A stretch of DNA of 64,000 bases, taken from NCBI RefSeq assembly GCF_037392515.1, contig NC_090288.1, positions 56,467,673 to 56,531,672 on the forward strand, given 5' to 3'. Numbering within the stretch: the stretch's first letter is position 1; every line of letters starts with the position of its first letter. This DNA comes from Haliotis asinina (lineage: Eukaryota; Mollusca; Gastropoda; Lepetellida; Haliotidae). The notes below the pieces were generated by a model. The model saw only the letters and a list, made by a program, of their open reading frames with translations, ran no database searches and was not told the origin of the DNA. Below, in pieces: positions 24,328-37,252 of the stretch. The translations under genes and the position numbers were made by a program.

Positions 24328-27300
24328 ATGATGTTGGGTGTCTTAATGTTCCTGAGTCTTGCACTGTCTTCTGATGCCTTGACTTGTGCTAGCTGTGAAG
24401 ATGTTGCTTGCCCGACCGCGGGCTTACCCTGTCAACCTCCAGACTACGTCTACGCCCCTTGCGGATGTTGTCCACAATGTCCACTTGAGCTTGGACAACC
24501 ATGCGGAAGCCTGACACAAAGGTATTTAAATCTGTTTTCGTTTTTGTGTCATGTGTGAAATCCGTTCCCGATTTTTGTGTCGCCTAAGCCCAGCACAGAC
24601 TCGGGCCCAATGCAATATTGTTGCATTAAAGCAACCTCCATCCTGTCATTCTACTCTCATCCTATTGTATAAGTGTCCAATGGTTCATTTTGCATTACGT
24701 TATACACACAGAACAAGGATTCGTAGTAAAATTTCAGCGAGAACTCTGTTTAATAACACACATGCGCTTACTATTTTTTCTGATATATTTACATTATACA
24801 GTATCGTATGATATATGCGTACGTTTGCCTTTAGTACAGTGTGATATGTGTATGCTGATAGACAATACTTTACTACAGCATGTGAAACGTGCATGTTGAT
24901 TTACTTACACGTCACTTTTACGTATGAAAATAACTGCCAAATGGTTCATTTTGCATTATACTACCTCACACATAAAAGTCGTTTTCTGATTGGCTAAGCG
25001 GGCAGACAGACAGACGTATTTTTAGAGTGGTTATGAGGCCAAGAGTACAGTGACATTTTTACATAATCTTCTTTAACGCACAGGCATGGATAGTACATTA
25101 TTGTTTACAGACATCATAAAACGTTATAGATTTTGCTGACAAATATGGCTAGGTGCATAATAACATTTGGATTTTGGGGAGTTAGTAAATTCACAAACTT
25201 CTGTATGTTGGGATTTACACAATTATATGGGGGTATATATCTGTTGCGTAAATGAGATTAAACAGGGCATTGTAACAGAAAATGGTACTTGTCTTGGGCA
25301 ATATAGACACATTGGGCACAATGGCAGACCTGGTGTCATCTTTGGGTCTTCTGTAGTTTTGAACATTCAGCTTACTAATACCACATCTAAATTTTGTAAG
25401 AGATCTACCGAGTTGCATAGAGGATAATATTTCAAATATGTTTCATAGGCAATGTCGTGTTTACATAATGAATATGTATGCACATACGTGGAGCTTGCAA
25501 TATCGGATGACCATTCTTGGTAACATATATCTCTACAGCGTTGTTTGAAGAGCCGTAAGAATATATAAGGATTTCAAACTGTTTGGTGGATCCATACAAA
25601 TGCAAAACGTATTGAAATGACAATGTTCTAGTTGGAGAGGTCCAGTTCATCTAGTTCATCTATCATCTAGATTTTCATCATATTGTAGCAACGTTTAAAC
25701 CATCTTGTTTCGAGCTGACAGAGTAGTTGTTACCAGGATATAATAACTCTTGTTTTATTATTGATTATTCCGCTGAAACAGCATCATTAGCAGAGCGGTA
25801 ACTAACACATAGCACTTTCAAAACATGGAGAGGACTTTTTCGATGCTATTACGATACATTGTTCCCCAAATTTCGGGTCCGTCGAGGAAGATTGGTTGGA
25901 TTTTGTCATAAACAATTTTAAGGAATGTATCTGGGGAAAGCGATTTAAATTGGCTTACAAATCTTTTGCTGCGATATAACGCATTTTCGGCTTGTTTACA
26001 CAGACCATCACAAGCTCTTGAAAACAGGTTCCGGCATGAAAACATTAATCCTAGATATTTGCTATACGAAGCACATTCCAGTCTTTCAGAGCCAATATAC
26101 CATTTTTCATTCTTCGAAAACCCGCCACTTTTTGGAATACAACAATCTTAGTCTTTTCGGTGTTAATCGACAATCCCCACCTCTTGTAATATGTTTCAAG
26201 AAAATCTATTTTCTTCCATAAGTTTATGACACTATGTCCGAATATGGCAAAGTAATCCGCAAATAATAAGACAGATAATGCATGAATGAAAGCATCACTA
26301 TATTCGCTATTCACAATATCGTTCACGAGTTCCTCTCTATATACAATATACAGAACGGGAGACAGTACACAACCCTGTCGGACTCAAGCAGTTGATTTAA
26401 ATACATCAGTCATAATCTGCTTATTGGTTCTCAGAGCTGTTCTCACATTCGAGGACATATTGCGAAGCACAGAGGTTATGTTGCCAAGTACACCATTATT
26501 TAAAAGAACATACAATTACTTATTTTTATCAACTGTGTCAAATGCTTTTCTGAAGTCTACAAATATAATAGAATTTGCCAGGAGTTTTTCCTTATACATT
26601 TATGAAATCAGTAAGTTTTACTGATAATGTCTAGACGTAATATCCCCCTTTAATTAGTTGGATCGTCTCTATTTCTTGTCTGAAGCAGGACAATACGGCC
26701 TAAGTGCTGGGCTTCAGGCAATATCCCCATACTAAGAATTTCATTAAAAAATCGTTTATAAAAGGTGACAATACATGACAACTAGCTTTGATAGCCTCCG
26801 TCGGGATATCATCTGCTCAAGGGGATTTGGGGGGTACCGTTTTTCATTACACAGCATGTGGTCACAGTCGCTGCACTGACCACAATTAATAACTCCATTA
26901 TCAATACAGTGGTTTACATCATCAAAATTCGGGCTTATGGTCATTATGAATGAGTGAATTTAGTTTTACGCCGCCCTCAGCAGTATTCCAGCTGTATGGC
27001 GGCGGTCTGTAAATAATCGAGTCTGGACCAGACAATCCAGTGATCAACAGCATGGACATCAATCTGCGCAACTGGGAACCGATGATATATGTCAACTAAG
27101 TCAGCGAGCCTGACAACCCGATCGATTCTTACGACCTTTTATGGCAAGCATGGGTTGCTGAAGACCTATTCAGCCCCGGACCTTCGCGGGCCTATGGTCA
27201 TTATGTGGGCTGAGCATTGACGTGAAATATTCAAACCAGTTATCAGACGATATATTACCACAACTAGGTTTCGATGCCTTTCTTAATGTCTTTCTTAATG

Positions 27301-29856
27301 TCTTTCCATAAGTCTTCACTTATATTGCTTCTTGCTGCATCTAGAAATTCATTTTCAATATCTTTTCTCTAATACTGCCTTTCTAAAATCTCGTTTTGCT
27401 GCGAGATACTCGGTACAATGCACAGGATCGTTTGTCACTCTGAATCTATTGAAAATTGTATACTTTTTGCGTTTTGAAATTTCGCATTCTTTGTCAAACC
27501 ACTTGGGTTGTGTTGTTTCATGCTTTGTTCTGTGAGTGATGCATGTATGGAAGTATCGAGTATCAGTCACAGAGAGACAATTTCTGAAAAGGTCAAGCAA
27601 GCAGTTTAAGGTTTTATCAATGTCATTATGGATGTTGTAATCAGAGGCCTGTATGAGAGTGTTAACAGAACTACACATAATATCAACAAACTCACCCAGC
27701 TGCTCCCGTCTCCACGCGTACCTGTCGAATGCAGGTGACTGAGTGGGAGTGTGTGCTGCACGTGCAGGAGTCTGCGTGCGGGTCACGTGACAACAACTAA
27801 CTTATTGTAATCGGGAAGTGATCAGACACTGTTCTGTGATTATTTCAAACTCTTTGTAATAGTCATATAAATTTGTTGGTACAATACAGTAGTCTACTAC
27901 CCCGTTACCTTGTCACCCTATTATGTGAAGTCCCCTTGTTTATCTGACCCCGATCTCACGTTTAAAATATGTACTTTCATACATCCACACACCTTCATAC
28001 ATATATAACTCTGTGTGAACAGCAGTCCGCTATTTACAGTGTATACGGGTGAACTGTGTGGATATAGACTATATGATGTATACGACAATACCACCTCACG
28101 GAGAAAGCCCTCTCCCATAGCAGGCATGTCCTGAAAATGGATTTTGTAAATCTGTAGTATGTTTGGCCCATGTTTCGTGTGAAAACGTCAATTGCTTTTA
28201 AAAGGTTATGGTTTGTAATTTCGAAGAGAGGGTGGATGTTTCGTGATAGGAATGATATCAATGTACTGCTAATAGGAGTCGTATCGTGTTCATCATGCTC
28301 ATGGTTTAGATCAAAGTCAGTATTACGAACATTCTGGTTATACGTAACCTGTGGACGTGTCTGACCTCGACCACCATCCTATCTGTCTCTCGGCTCCTTG
28401 CCGGCATGTCGAGGCGGGCTGGTCTGCTACTCGTCTCTCGTCTTCGGGGCGAGTCACGACGGTCAGGGTTTGGGGTGCGTCTCTCGGTTTATCCTGGTAT
28501 CTCCACGAGGCATTTATTTGTATTGTCGCACATGAATACAGAGCTATTTACGACCAATTTGTCAGACAAAATGTAACATTCGTCTACTTTCTGTCTGTAT
28601 TCTTTCACGTACTCCCCAGTATTTTCCGAGTCTGTCTCTCTATTTGAGTAAGGTCCGGGTTCACCCCGAGCATCCTATCGCTCCATCCTCGATATCTCCA
28701 GGGTATACTTTCCAATAAGTCTCTCTACTATATCCTAGATGTATCTACGGCCATGTCTTGTAAATTTATTACCTCCCTTGGCTGGCTTTTTATCCAATGT
28801 GGTGTATAACTTTGTATAACTGCCTTCACTACAGTCTGTGACGTGTACATAGTGCTTTGCATGTCCGATAGTGCAGAGTGTGACATGCGTATACTGATGT
28901 ATTTATACTATACTACTGTGTGTCATATCATGAGTTTACTGATATTTTTATACTTTACTATGTCATACGATAAGTGTGTACTGAAATATTTATCCCATGC
29001 TACAGAGTATGATACGTGTAAAATACTGATTTTACTCTGATATACCGTTTGGTGCACGTGCATATCTATATATATGCGTATATAGTACTATTCCATATGA
29101 TATATGTTTTACTAATAATTACACTGACATTTTACTATAGCATATGTTGTGTGTATGTTTGAATTATACTACAGTGTGGGATATGAGTGCAATGATATAC
29201 CCTATTGTAGCTTGTGTACTGACATATGTACACTTTATCATGGTACGAGGAAAGCGTATATATTACAGTTAGTGAGTGAGTGAGTTGGGTTTTACGCCGT
29301 TTTTAGAAATATTCCAGCAATATCCAGGCGAGGAACACCAGAAGTGGGCTTTACACATTGTAGCCATGCAGGGAACTGAACCCGGGTCTTCGGTGTGACG
29401 AGCGAACGCTTTAACCACTAGACTACCCCACCGCCTCCTGACATTTACAAGCGTGCACTGTGTTGGACATGTAGAATGGTAACTCCCTTAAGGGCATTTT
29501 AGATTCGATGCATATTCTTTCATCGTTGTCAGGCTGGAAGGAGACGTAGTGGAGCAGGTATACATGAGGGTCCTACTGTTTTGCGAAATGGTAATATCCA
29601 AGTTTTGAATCATGAGGTTTCATGTCGAATTTAAGACGACAGACATCACTGTGCGAATCTATATATACCTGGGCGCGATCATTAATATATACAAGATGCC
29701 GACGCGGACTCGTCATGGAAAATTTTATTTTCCAGGTGCCAGTTTGATCTTTGGTGCTTTAGGACAAGTGGAAACAAGATAGAAGCATATAAGAACGTGC
29801 CGTTGTTTCCCAGTTTCCAGGGTGTATGTGCCTATGTCGACATCTCGACAAACTAA
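24328..29856 (+). CDS. gene B: perlustrin-like IGFBP-N protein (2 coding exons, 5.2-kb intron)
   Basis: Exon 1 is 24328-24521, the same 194-nt length and phase as in gene A. Exon 2 is 29736-29856, after acceptor TTTTATTTTCCAG. The donor after the stop is AAG|GTAAGT (29877/29878). A 3' UTR exon starts at 30283. The 104-aa product has a 17-residue signal peptide (MMLGVLMFLSLALSSDA). The mature chain begins LTCASC and carries CGCCPQCPLELGQPCGSL, CQFDLWC and FQGVC. It has the canonical 12 cysteines and ends AYVDISTN, lacking the 13th Cys of gene A. TATA box and AATAAA are intact, so of the two tandem copies this one has the cleaner gene signals. Intron 1 has been swollen by a LINE, SINEs and AT repeats. 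The role is inferred to be the same as gene A. Confidence 0.88.
24780..24925. repeat. AT-rich perlustrin-intron repeat
   Basis: ACATTATACAGTATCGTATG, GTTTGCCTTTAGTACAGTG and ACTTTACTACAGCATGTG. This block is closely matched at 55.54-55.66 kb in the dead third unit. Confidence 0.6.
24930..25810. other. intron 1 of gene B, no feature identified
   Basis: Two ORFs here (plus 25167-25427, minus 25432-25650) look vaguely coding in composition. They have no family I recognise and no supporting structure. Confidence 0.4.
25818..28370 (-). mobile_element. LINE (non-LTR retrotransposon) remnant inside intron 1 of gene B
   Basis: The minus-strand order is as follows. There is an endonuclease C-terminal-like segment with the words YCIVPTNLYDYYKEFE near 27.85 kb. 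A linker follows (27355-27786) containing QPKWFDKECEISKRKK. Then comes reverse transcriptase with LLFADYFAIFGHS near 26.25 kb, where the catalytic FADD has become FADY. The thumb/C-terminal part is KIQPIFLDGPEIWG near 25.9 kb. Several stops and frame changes occur and a SINE is inserted at 26949-27192. It is dead. The clade is not resolved (L1/CR1-like layout, no RNase H seen). Confidence 0.75.
26949..27192 (-). mobile_element. SINE, family 1, inserted in the LINE
   Basis: A perfect 13-bp duplication TATGGTCATTATG flanks it at 26936-26948 and 27193-27205. The body runs TTTAGTTTTACGCCGCCCTC to CCGGACCTTCGCGGG. The insertion is younger than the LINE. Confidence 0.93.
28680..28800. repeat. dispersed repeat shared with 63.16-63.30 kb
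   Basis: CCTCGATATCTCCAGGGTAT followed by ACTATATCCTAGATGTATCT corresponds to CCTCGATACCTCAAGGGTAT and ACTATACCCTGGATGCATCT near 63190. Direct orientation, about 80% alike by eye. Confidence 0.55.
28800..29262. repeat. AT-rich perlustrin-intron repeat, longer block
   Basis: Drifted units with TACTGATATACTTTACTACA-type words and GTGTGATATGTGTATA-type words run up to the next SINE. Same family as in intron 1 of gene A. Confidence 0.6.
29272..29440 (-). mobile_element. SINE, family 2
   Basis: Plus strand GTGAGTGAGTGAGTTGGGTT, TTACGCCGTTTTTAG, GGGAACTGAACCCGGGTCTT, GACTACCCCACCGCC. The copy is complete, about 300 bp before exon 2 of gene B. Duplication not clear. Confidence 0.85.
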
Positions 29857-30282
29857 AACTCTCCAGTGTCAGTTAAGGTAAGTGTCATCATGGGGATACT
29901 GAGGGTGTCGGGGGTACCGACTGTCACGGAGTAGAGATCTTGTCCCTGCATGCAGTTATGTTATTGTCATGTTGCATTTGTATCAAACCTGGGATTACTC
30001 GAAGTATTGGTGTCAGAAAGGGACTAGAATTCTTGAGCACCTAGGTCTGTTGTCACTACCTCTTACTCATTGAGAACTACTCGTAAGAATGGCTTTTGGC
30101 TAAAACAACTGGGCATGACATCACGGACCAGAGACGTTCCCATCTTGAACAAACTTCCAGTCATGAAGTGTATTTATGAACACGTTGGACGAGTGAAAGA
30201 CTCGGTACACATATTCACCATCCGATTTCAAGTACTGAAAAGGTTTGATCTCCTGATGCCACTATTACTTATTTGTTTTCAG

Positions 30283-30420
30283 AAACAACCTCTGATCACG
30301 TGAAGACACACAAGCAAACAGCTATATATATATTGAGTTGTTATCAGTCGAATTGTTATCATGCAGTAATACATTTATGTCAAATATGCTCTCTGTAAAT
30401 AAATCACTGTTTATTCTTCG
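30283..30420 (+). other. 3' UTR exon of gene B with AATAAA
   Basis: Acceptor ATTACTTATTTGTTTTCAG precedes AAACAACCTCTGATCACG. AATAAA lies at 30398-30403. The matching exon in gene A has the same start but only AATGAA. Confidence 0.65.
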
Positions 30421-30429
30421 AAAATTGCC

Positions 30430-31660
30430 TGAAGTTCCTGCTTGGATTCCACACCCAAAATGTCATGGTACTATATTCTTGTCGAAGAAGCAGTTTAAAT
30501 GCTGAATTTGTGAGGCCCTGGGGCATTTTGGTACTAATGAAGACCTAATTGTAGAGATTTCATCACCAACACTACCACATATACTGATACAGTTGTTGTA
30601 TATGTCAGGTACAGTAACATAAATGTGGAAACTACTGCTAGAGAGAGCGAGCGAGTGAGTGAGTGAGTGAGTTTGTTATATCTGGAAACTAGGCAACTTG
30701 ATCCGTGATGTACTCGATAGAGAAATTTTGCTTCTGGTTTGAAAATAGGGAAACGGCGTTTGATGGTCATATCCTACAACCAAGGGTCATTATGAAGATA
30801 TATAAAAAGGTAATTTGCTCCATGATGTACACGAAAGAGTAATTTTGCTGCCGGTTTGAAAACCTATGATTGATGGGCACAGCTTAGACCCAGCTTTCCT
30901 CAGTCATGTGTGAGTAAGTGAGGTTTTACACCGTTTTTAGAAATATTACTGCAGGTCGACAACAGAAATGGGCTTCACAGACTCTGCCCATGAACGGAAT
31001 AGGGGTTTCGACTAATACGTTACCAGGCAGTTACAGGGTTACAGGAATATATCCGTCAATATCAACAGATGGAAAAACTTTTCCATACATCTAAAGCAGC
31101 ATAGCAAAAGAACCGTGCTCAGTGACACGTGTGTTCGCCTCTGAACTGATTGGTTCAACTGTTTCAAAGCGTGTTAGCAAGTTAGGTAAATATTCATTGC
31201 AACGAGACAATGATGAATAATCAACCAACATGTCGGCCCATCCTTTGAGTGAGTGAATAAGTGAAGTTTATGGTTTTAGTACGAATCCGACAATACCACG
31301 ACGGGGGACACGAGGAATGAGCTTCAGACATTGTAGTCATGTGGGGAATCGAACCCCGATCTCTTTGACGTATCGAGCTAACGCATTAAACTCTGGGCTA
31401 ATCCACAGCCCCTCTAATCCCTTCAACAAGACATGTTGCTTTTAGTCAGGCATATGTGAGTATATTCTCTTCTGTGTTTGTACACCTACATATATAAACA
31501 TTTCTGACGTGACGAATCCATAGCTACAGTGTAAGATAACAGTGATTAATCAATGAACGGATTGTCTCTATGTCCTTTCATTGAAGTTTTTATCATGTCC
31601 TGCCCTGCCATTTTCACATATTTCACAATGCGGTTTACAAACGTGAAACATGAAATATTT
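30430..31660. other. 3' flank of unit B with SINE pieces
   Basis: It shares a conserved flank with gene A (21.9-22.2 kb) and the dead unit (56.0-56.3 kb). It includes a partly duplicated GGTCATATCCTACAACCAAG/GGGCACAGCTTAGACCCAG segment at 30.66-30.90 kb. Family 2 SINE pieces, minus-oriented, lie at 30899-31010 (tail half) and 31246-31415 (whole but diverged, GGGGAATCGAACCCCGATCT). Confidence 0.6.
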
Positions 31661-31805
31661 GTTTGGTTGTTTAATGTTGCACTCAGCAATCTGCATCTGT
31701 ATGACGGATGTTCGTATATGATCGAGTCTGGACCAGACCATCCAACAGGCAATCAACAGTGTGAACGTCGAGCTACGCAGCTACACGTTGAAATGTGTTA
31801 CAGCT
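31660..31805 (-). mobile_element. degenerate SINE, family 1
   Basis: GCACTCAGCAATCTGCATCT and ATCGAGTCTGGACCAGACCA-type words mark the tail and middle of family 1. The head is lost. Confidence 0.6.
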
Positions 31806-31809
31806 AGAA

Positions 31810-32440
31810 AATTGCCGTGACAAAGGTATAAGAACTCCTTTCTGAACCAGCCAACCAAATGTAACACAGACAAGTCGAAAACATTCAACAATATACTGAG
31901 TAAGTAATGAGCACGTTACAGTGAATCACAATACAGATTTCTAGTACAATGCATTTGAGTCACATTTCCAAGGCAATGGGTCACGAATAAAATTATTAAC
32001 TCACAAGAATCTTGGAATTACCGAGAGAAATGAAGCTTGTTTCTCCAGTGAGCAGTCAGGTTTGGGGTGTCAATCTTGGATGTAGACTGTTGGGTACCGA
32101 CTGTTGGTCGGGATGTAGTTGACAGTCGATGACAGTCGATGATAACTCCAGAATAACCCCGAGTGTGAGTCCGTGTGTGTGTCTCAACACAGCAACCAGC
32201 CGTTATAAATATATATACGACACACAGTCGAGAATACTCCAGCAAACCATGATCATCTCGTCCTTAAGTCAGAACGTTCACAAGCAGCCTCCGCGAGAGG
32301 AAGTAAACAGCAGCTTGTCAAGGGCAAGTAACTGGAGCGTATCAAGACGGTCTGCCCGTAATAAGCTATTGCTGTGATACGGAATGTTACCCATAACAGC
32401 TACCACTCAAAACTCTGTGACCCAATAATAACTATCACTT
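31810..32440. other. no firm gene; possible TATA-led start
   Basis: A good TATA word (TATAAATA, 32204-32211) precedes ATG at 32249, with a 43-codon frame to 32377. The peptide has no signal sequence or known motif, so I do not call a gene. Confidence 0.3.
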
Positions 32441-32443
32441 AAT

Positions 32444-32813
32444 AAAGAATAATACAAATTACTGAAAACACACTCTCGAAGCAATGTAGCAACTGAGTCT
32501 GAACACCTAATCTCGTTAGTCATCTCATACAACAAGCATATGTTGCTGAAGACGGGTGTTCCAGGGTAGTAACATGTAATAAATTCAGAACATCAACCCT
32601 ATCTTGTATGATTACACTGGACAATACGGACCACGGATAACTGCTATTGCACTCAAACACTGTACATAACCGTACGCCGTGAACTGCCAAGACGTTTAGA
32701 TTTTATGAAAGCTTCACCGTTACCGATGAACGTGGTTGCGTATGTCGGCAAAACACGGAAGAAGTCATACTGATATTGCTCATGTCTAAATGTAACGTGG
32801 CTCATGTGTTGCG
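32444..32813. repeat. 370-bp repeat, copy 1
   Basis: Nearly identical to 37253-37608 apart from a short indel (GTCGGCAAAACACGGAAG region absent from copy 2). An 11-bp direct repeat TATCACTTAAT flanks copy 1 (32433-32443 and 32814-32824), which points to retroposition. Its centre (ACAACAAGCATATGTTGCTG) resembles the head of SINE family 1. Confidence 0.75.
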
Positions 32814-32829
32814 TATCACTTAATCCTCT

Positions 32830-35800
32830 CAATGCTATCGTCGAACCCATTCGACAGGAGTGCAGGATAATGACATCTCCAAATAAAACTTGCAATAATT
32901 ATTCAACGAGTCGGATTTACGTGTCATATGAATTATGTATGGAATGTACTAATTCTCACCTTTTTAAATATGTAATGTTCAATACGTTTATATACCTTAA
33001 AACGAAACGCCCGCGAATTAAAAATGAGATCGCCGAATTTCTCGGCACGCAGTCGAAAATAACGGCCATTGTTGACTTCCAGCGCACCACGCCGTGTGGT
33101 ACCCAGTCTAATATTTTCTTCATAATGAAATATATTTTGATAGTTTAGTCGATATTTTATGTTCCTTGACGAAGAGAAAGCTCATAAGTTTCCCATTTTC
33201 TAAAAATTAGTAACTTTCGGCTCAAATAAATATAAACAAAACCAATCTCAATGTTATATCATCGATTGGACGAACAGAAACGATCATGGCAACGGCGGTA
33301 AACAAACAACTCCACATGTATCGTGATGCCGAAGAAAATGTGCCATCCTTTTGACATATCCAATTATTTTATCTGGAATTAATTACACGGTGTGAATAGG
33401 TAAATGTTATTGCCTCTGCACAGAAATTACCAGATTTAGCGATTGTATTTTGATTTGGTTTGATAAACCTTCCAACATTCACAAAGTTGACAGCCGTTGG
33501 TGACCCGAAAGGGCGTGGCCAAACTCGCGGTCTTTCTAAGTGACAAGATACGAAGGATGTTTGAAAATATGCGTTCATAAGCAGAATCTGAACACATATA
33601 CATTGAAAGAAAACGACTCAATACCTATATAATGCAGATCATGAAACAATATCACAATATTTGTAATTGTACCCACCCTTGATGAAACCGGAAGCACGTA
33701 CACGGCATGGCACTCGTGGAAGTAAAATGTGGACGAGTTGGAAAACGACCATTGATACATTTTCTAAACTGATTCAAATTCCCGTAAGATCCATACTATA
33801 CACCAGAATTACCTTTCAGTCATCCTCAGTCATTTACTATTAGTTGTGTTCAATAGCAGTTGTCATTTGTTGCTTGTGTTGTAGTATTTCTCCTGAGGTT
33901 AGCCGTCGATGTGTTGATCTTTAGTTTAGCAAATCCGAAGTCGATGATTTTCGCGGTCTATTTTTTTCAAAGAATGTTCTGACACGGGGAGACATATAAA
34001 TTGTCAGTGTGTCGTAACAATAACAGAATATTCTTCTGTGTATATCGTTACAAGAAGTACAATTTTGATGATTGAAGATCTCATGAAAAAAATCATTTTT
34101 CCTTTTGCAGAAACGAACGAAACCACAGCTAGTGTGAGAATGTAACGTACAGTAAATGTATTTCATAAAAATTAATTACTGCTTAGAAAACAACTGTCAT
34201 CGTCTTTGTGAATCAGTATTTATTTTAGACATTAAAACAGCTAAACATCACATATTTTGTTCACGAATTTGGAGCAAAATTGAAATTATTTTGTTACTCC
34301 AAACAGCAGAGCTTTCGGAGTTAATTCTACCTAGTATAATGCAGGTAATGTTTCAGATCAAATTGTTTGACGTGTGTGCATATTTGTATAAAAAAAAATC
34401 ATGTCATGTGGCTCAGTCCGTGGTTCCATACAGCTTTTAGATATTGCACTAGTGCAATCTGAACTGCAAAATGTACCTCATGTTTATGGCCATACTTTTT
34501 ACCTACTTGCACACTGTCTATGTTCATATTTTACTGTTAAAACAGACTTCATCTGGGAAACAGACTGATGATCCAAACTCTTAGAGCAGTGATTACACTA
34601 ACAGTGATCGAAAGACAGACTCATTTTTTTCTTGTGATGAAATTTCATGAAGTAATATGAAAATATCATACCAGACCTAGAATAATTTTGTCGTAGTGAT
34701 GTTTTGAATATGGAATATCAAACTACAACTACAGATAATTAAGTGTTGAGTAGGAGGTGCAACCTATGTTAGTCTTTGGCATCAAGGTAATCATGTGGTG
34801 GCAAGTAAATTTCTTTTTTTCCTAATACTGAGCTCTTCAGTGAGTGGTTTTTGTTGTCCAGTTTGGAGCTATTCTTTAAGATTTCAATTTGGATTTTTTT
34901 TCATTGTCATGTGTATATGGCAAAGACATATATATCAAATGCTTCCAGATCTTTAACGGAAGACTGCTCAGTCCTTGGCATTTTGTTATTCAAGGAAGAT
35001 TGTTCTTCATGTTTCTTGTTTCATGATGGTTTAGGCTATTGAACACTAAATAATTGGAGTATATCACCATCAGACACTTCAGCAAACAGAAACAATCCTT
35101 GAAAGTTCATTAGACCCATTTCATATTGTGACATTGCTCCAAAACCCAGGAAAAGACAATAAGGTAGAATAATATATATTTACAGAATATGAAGCATGTT
35201 TACTTTCACCAGAGACAATATAACTTCTTATATGTATATGGTTTCTTTTTTATCAAATGATAACATTTTCCGATAAATGTACATGTACTGTTACTTCAAC
35301 AACATAAATGACATTATTTGTCATGTGCGATTCAAAATAATTCACCAAACAAAGTGGTACTGCTGAAAACAAAAATAACTCATCACCCATTTGTATTTGA
35401 TGTACATTTTGGCACGATATTATGAAGAAATAAAATACACAAAATAATTTGTAACATCTATCCATATATTTTATGGCATACATGTAGTTGTAATAAAAAA
35501 TTGTGCAAAACTGTCAGCTTTCCACATTACTGAAAGACATTAATTAAAATTTGGTTATTTACACGTTGCTAATGCATTGACAGATTTTAAGTGTCTTTGC
35601 CTTTGTCTATTTGAGAGAGAAAAATAATTGTCATATTATTAATATCATTTAACATATTAAAGTATATGAAAAGATTTAAAGTTGTAACCAGTTATGAAAC
35701 ATAAAGCATTGACAAATCTATCGTAATTATTCATCAAGAACGTTAATTCATTGCATAAAATTATGAATGTAATTCAACTTGTTCTAAAGTGAGACATATA

Positions 35801-37240
35801 ATTTTCCCAATCATGTAATATGAACGCAATTTTTATCAAATCATCTCCGATTTCATGTGAAACTATAACTGAAAATATATTTTTGTTTATAAAACATGTA
35901 TACTGCAGTTCTTACTACACTACATCGTCATAAAAAGAAAAGCATGAATGTTATTTTGAAACACAAATGCCACGCCCATATCCGCGCACCTGTTGTTGAG
36001 AATGATCTTTGTACACGTTTCTGTGTTGGACCATGTGAAAAAAAGAATAAGCTGGGATCAACATGCATCACAATTATATCTTTGCTATCTTTATATTCAG
36101 TGGAAAATATAGTAATGTGCCTAATATGAACAAAAATTCAAATAAAAGATACTGAAAAACTTGCATCTGCAGTGTTGATCGACTACTGTTTCCGGGTCAC
36201 GGGAGCATACAAGGTCAAACTGGTTCGGCTATGTGCGAATTATATAGTCAAAAATACACCAAGAAAATTCTATGAGCTCTGATTAATCACTTTAAACAGT
36301 TATTTGTGCTAAATTCAGGCGAAATATCTCCAACTTTTCTGTTCATATTCAATTGCGAATGAATTTCATCAAGCAATCCCCGTCTGTGACATCACATCCG
36401 GTGACCTATGCACTTACTAGAAAACAAGTTAGATTTCACGATCTTAATTTTCGTCCGTCTTTCGTCATACTAAACGGAAAATGATACATGGAACACTTGT
36501 AGAATGAGAAATTCTCCCTCTGTCACCAGGTCTTACACAGAAGAGTTCTGTAATCTTTCTTCTGACCATAAAAGCTATATTTTATGTAGGATTTCGACGA
36601 AGCGCGCCATGTTTGTTTTTTCGTATGCGTAACACGATTTAACACCGTCTTTTTGTGGGTTCGTGCAAAAATTGATGAACCATAACACTTGATATTTGCA
36701 CTCATGAATGCTTATGAATCATGTATTTTATTCTGCTATTTTCATCACATGACACGTTTAAATAAACGTAATAGTGCCATTTCAGTAAGACCTGTCATGA
36801 CATCGAAAATATTATTTGTTTACGACGAACGTTTTCGATTATTTTTTTCAGAATTATTTTTTAATTTGTCGTCGCGCGGATATTTGCCGATACAAATATA
36901 CGAAATTAAAGTCAGATACTTATGAAATATCAGTAGTAAGAATATTGAAATCGGTTTGCGATAATTGGACAATTTATACGGTTCCTAGTATAAAACGCAT
37001 CCGGCTACCAATCGAGTAATTCAGGTAAATTCAGGAAAATTTACTCTATTTATGTTTGTCTTGTAATTAATATCTGTACGTTTGAAATTATCTGGATATT
37101 TTTTTATAATAATGTTTATTTTTGTATGTAGTATTAATGAGCTGAATATTTTTTCAGTTGTCCCTTATTTAGTGACGCACTGAGCGTTTGAAATCACCCA
37201 CCCTCTTATTAGCGCCTTATGCTGAAATTAATTCAGCAGG
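32830..37240. other. long AT-rich gap, no gene identified
   Basis: About 4.4 kb of mostly AT-rich DNA. Short GC-richer islands occur at 33000-33115, 33480-33545, 33680-33760 and 36180-36700. They could be exons or promoter pieces, but none shows a domain or linkable splice structure. I see no LINE or DNA-transposon motif here. Confidence 0.4.
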
Positions 37241-37252
37241 CTAAAGGTTAAT

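Noticed and set aside
25432-25650. 72-codon minus ORF in intron 1 of gene B that looks coding in composition
   Set aside because: No recognisable family, no splice signals at useful positions; left as unexplained.
32204-32377. TATA box plus 43-codon ORF as a small gene
   Set aside because: No signal peptide, domain or downstream exon could be linked.
33575-33760. Possible short exon on the minus strand in a GC-richer island
   Set aside because: Composition is suggestive but there is no domain and no partner exon.
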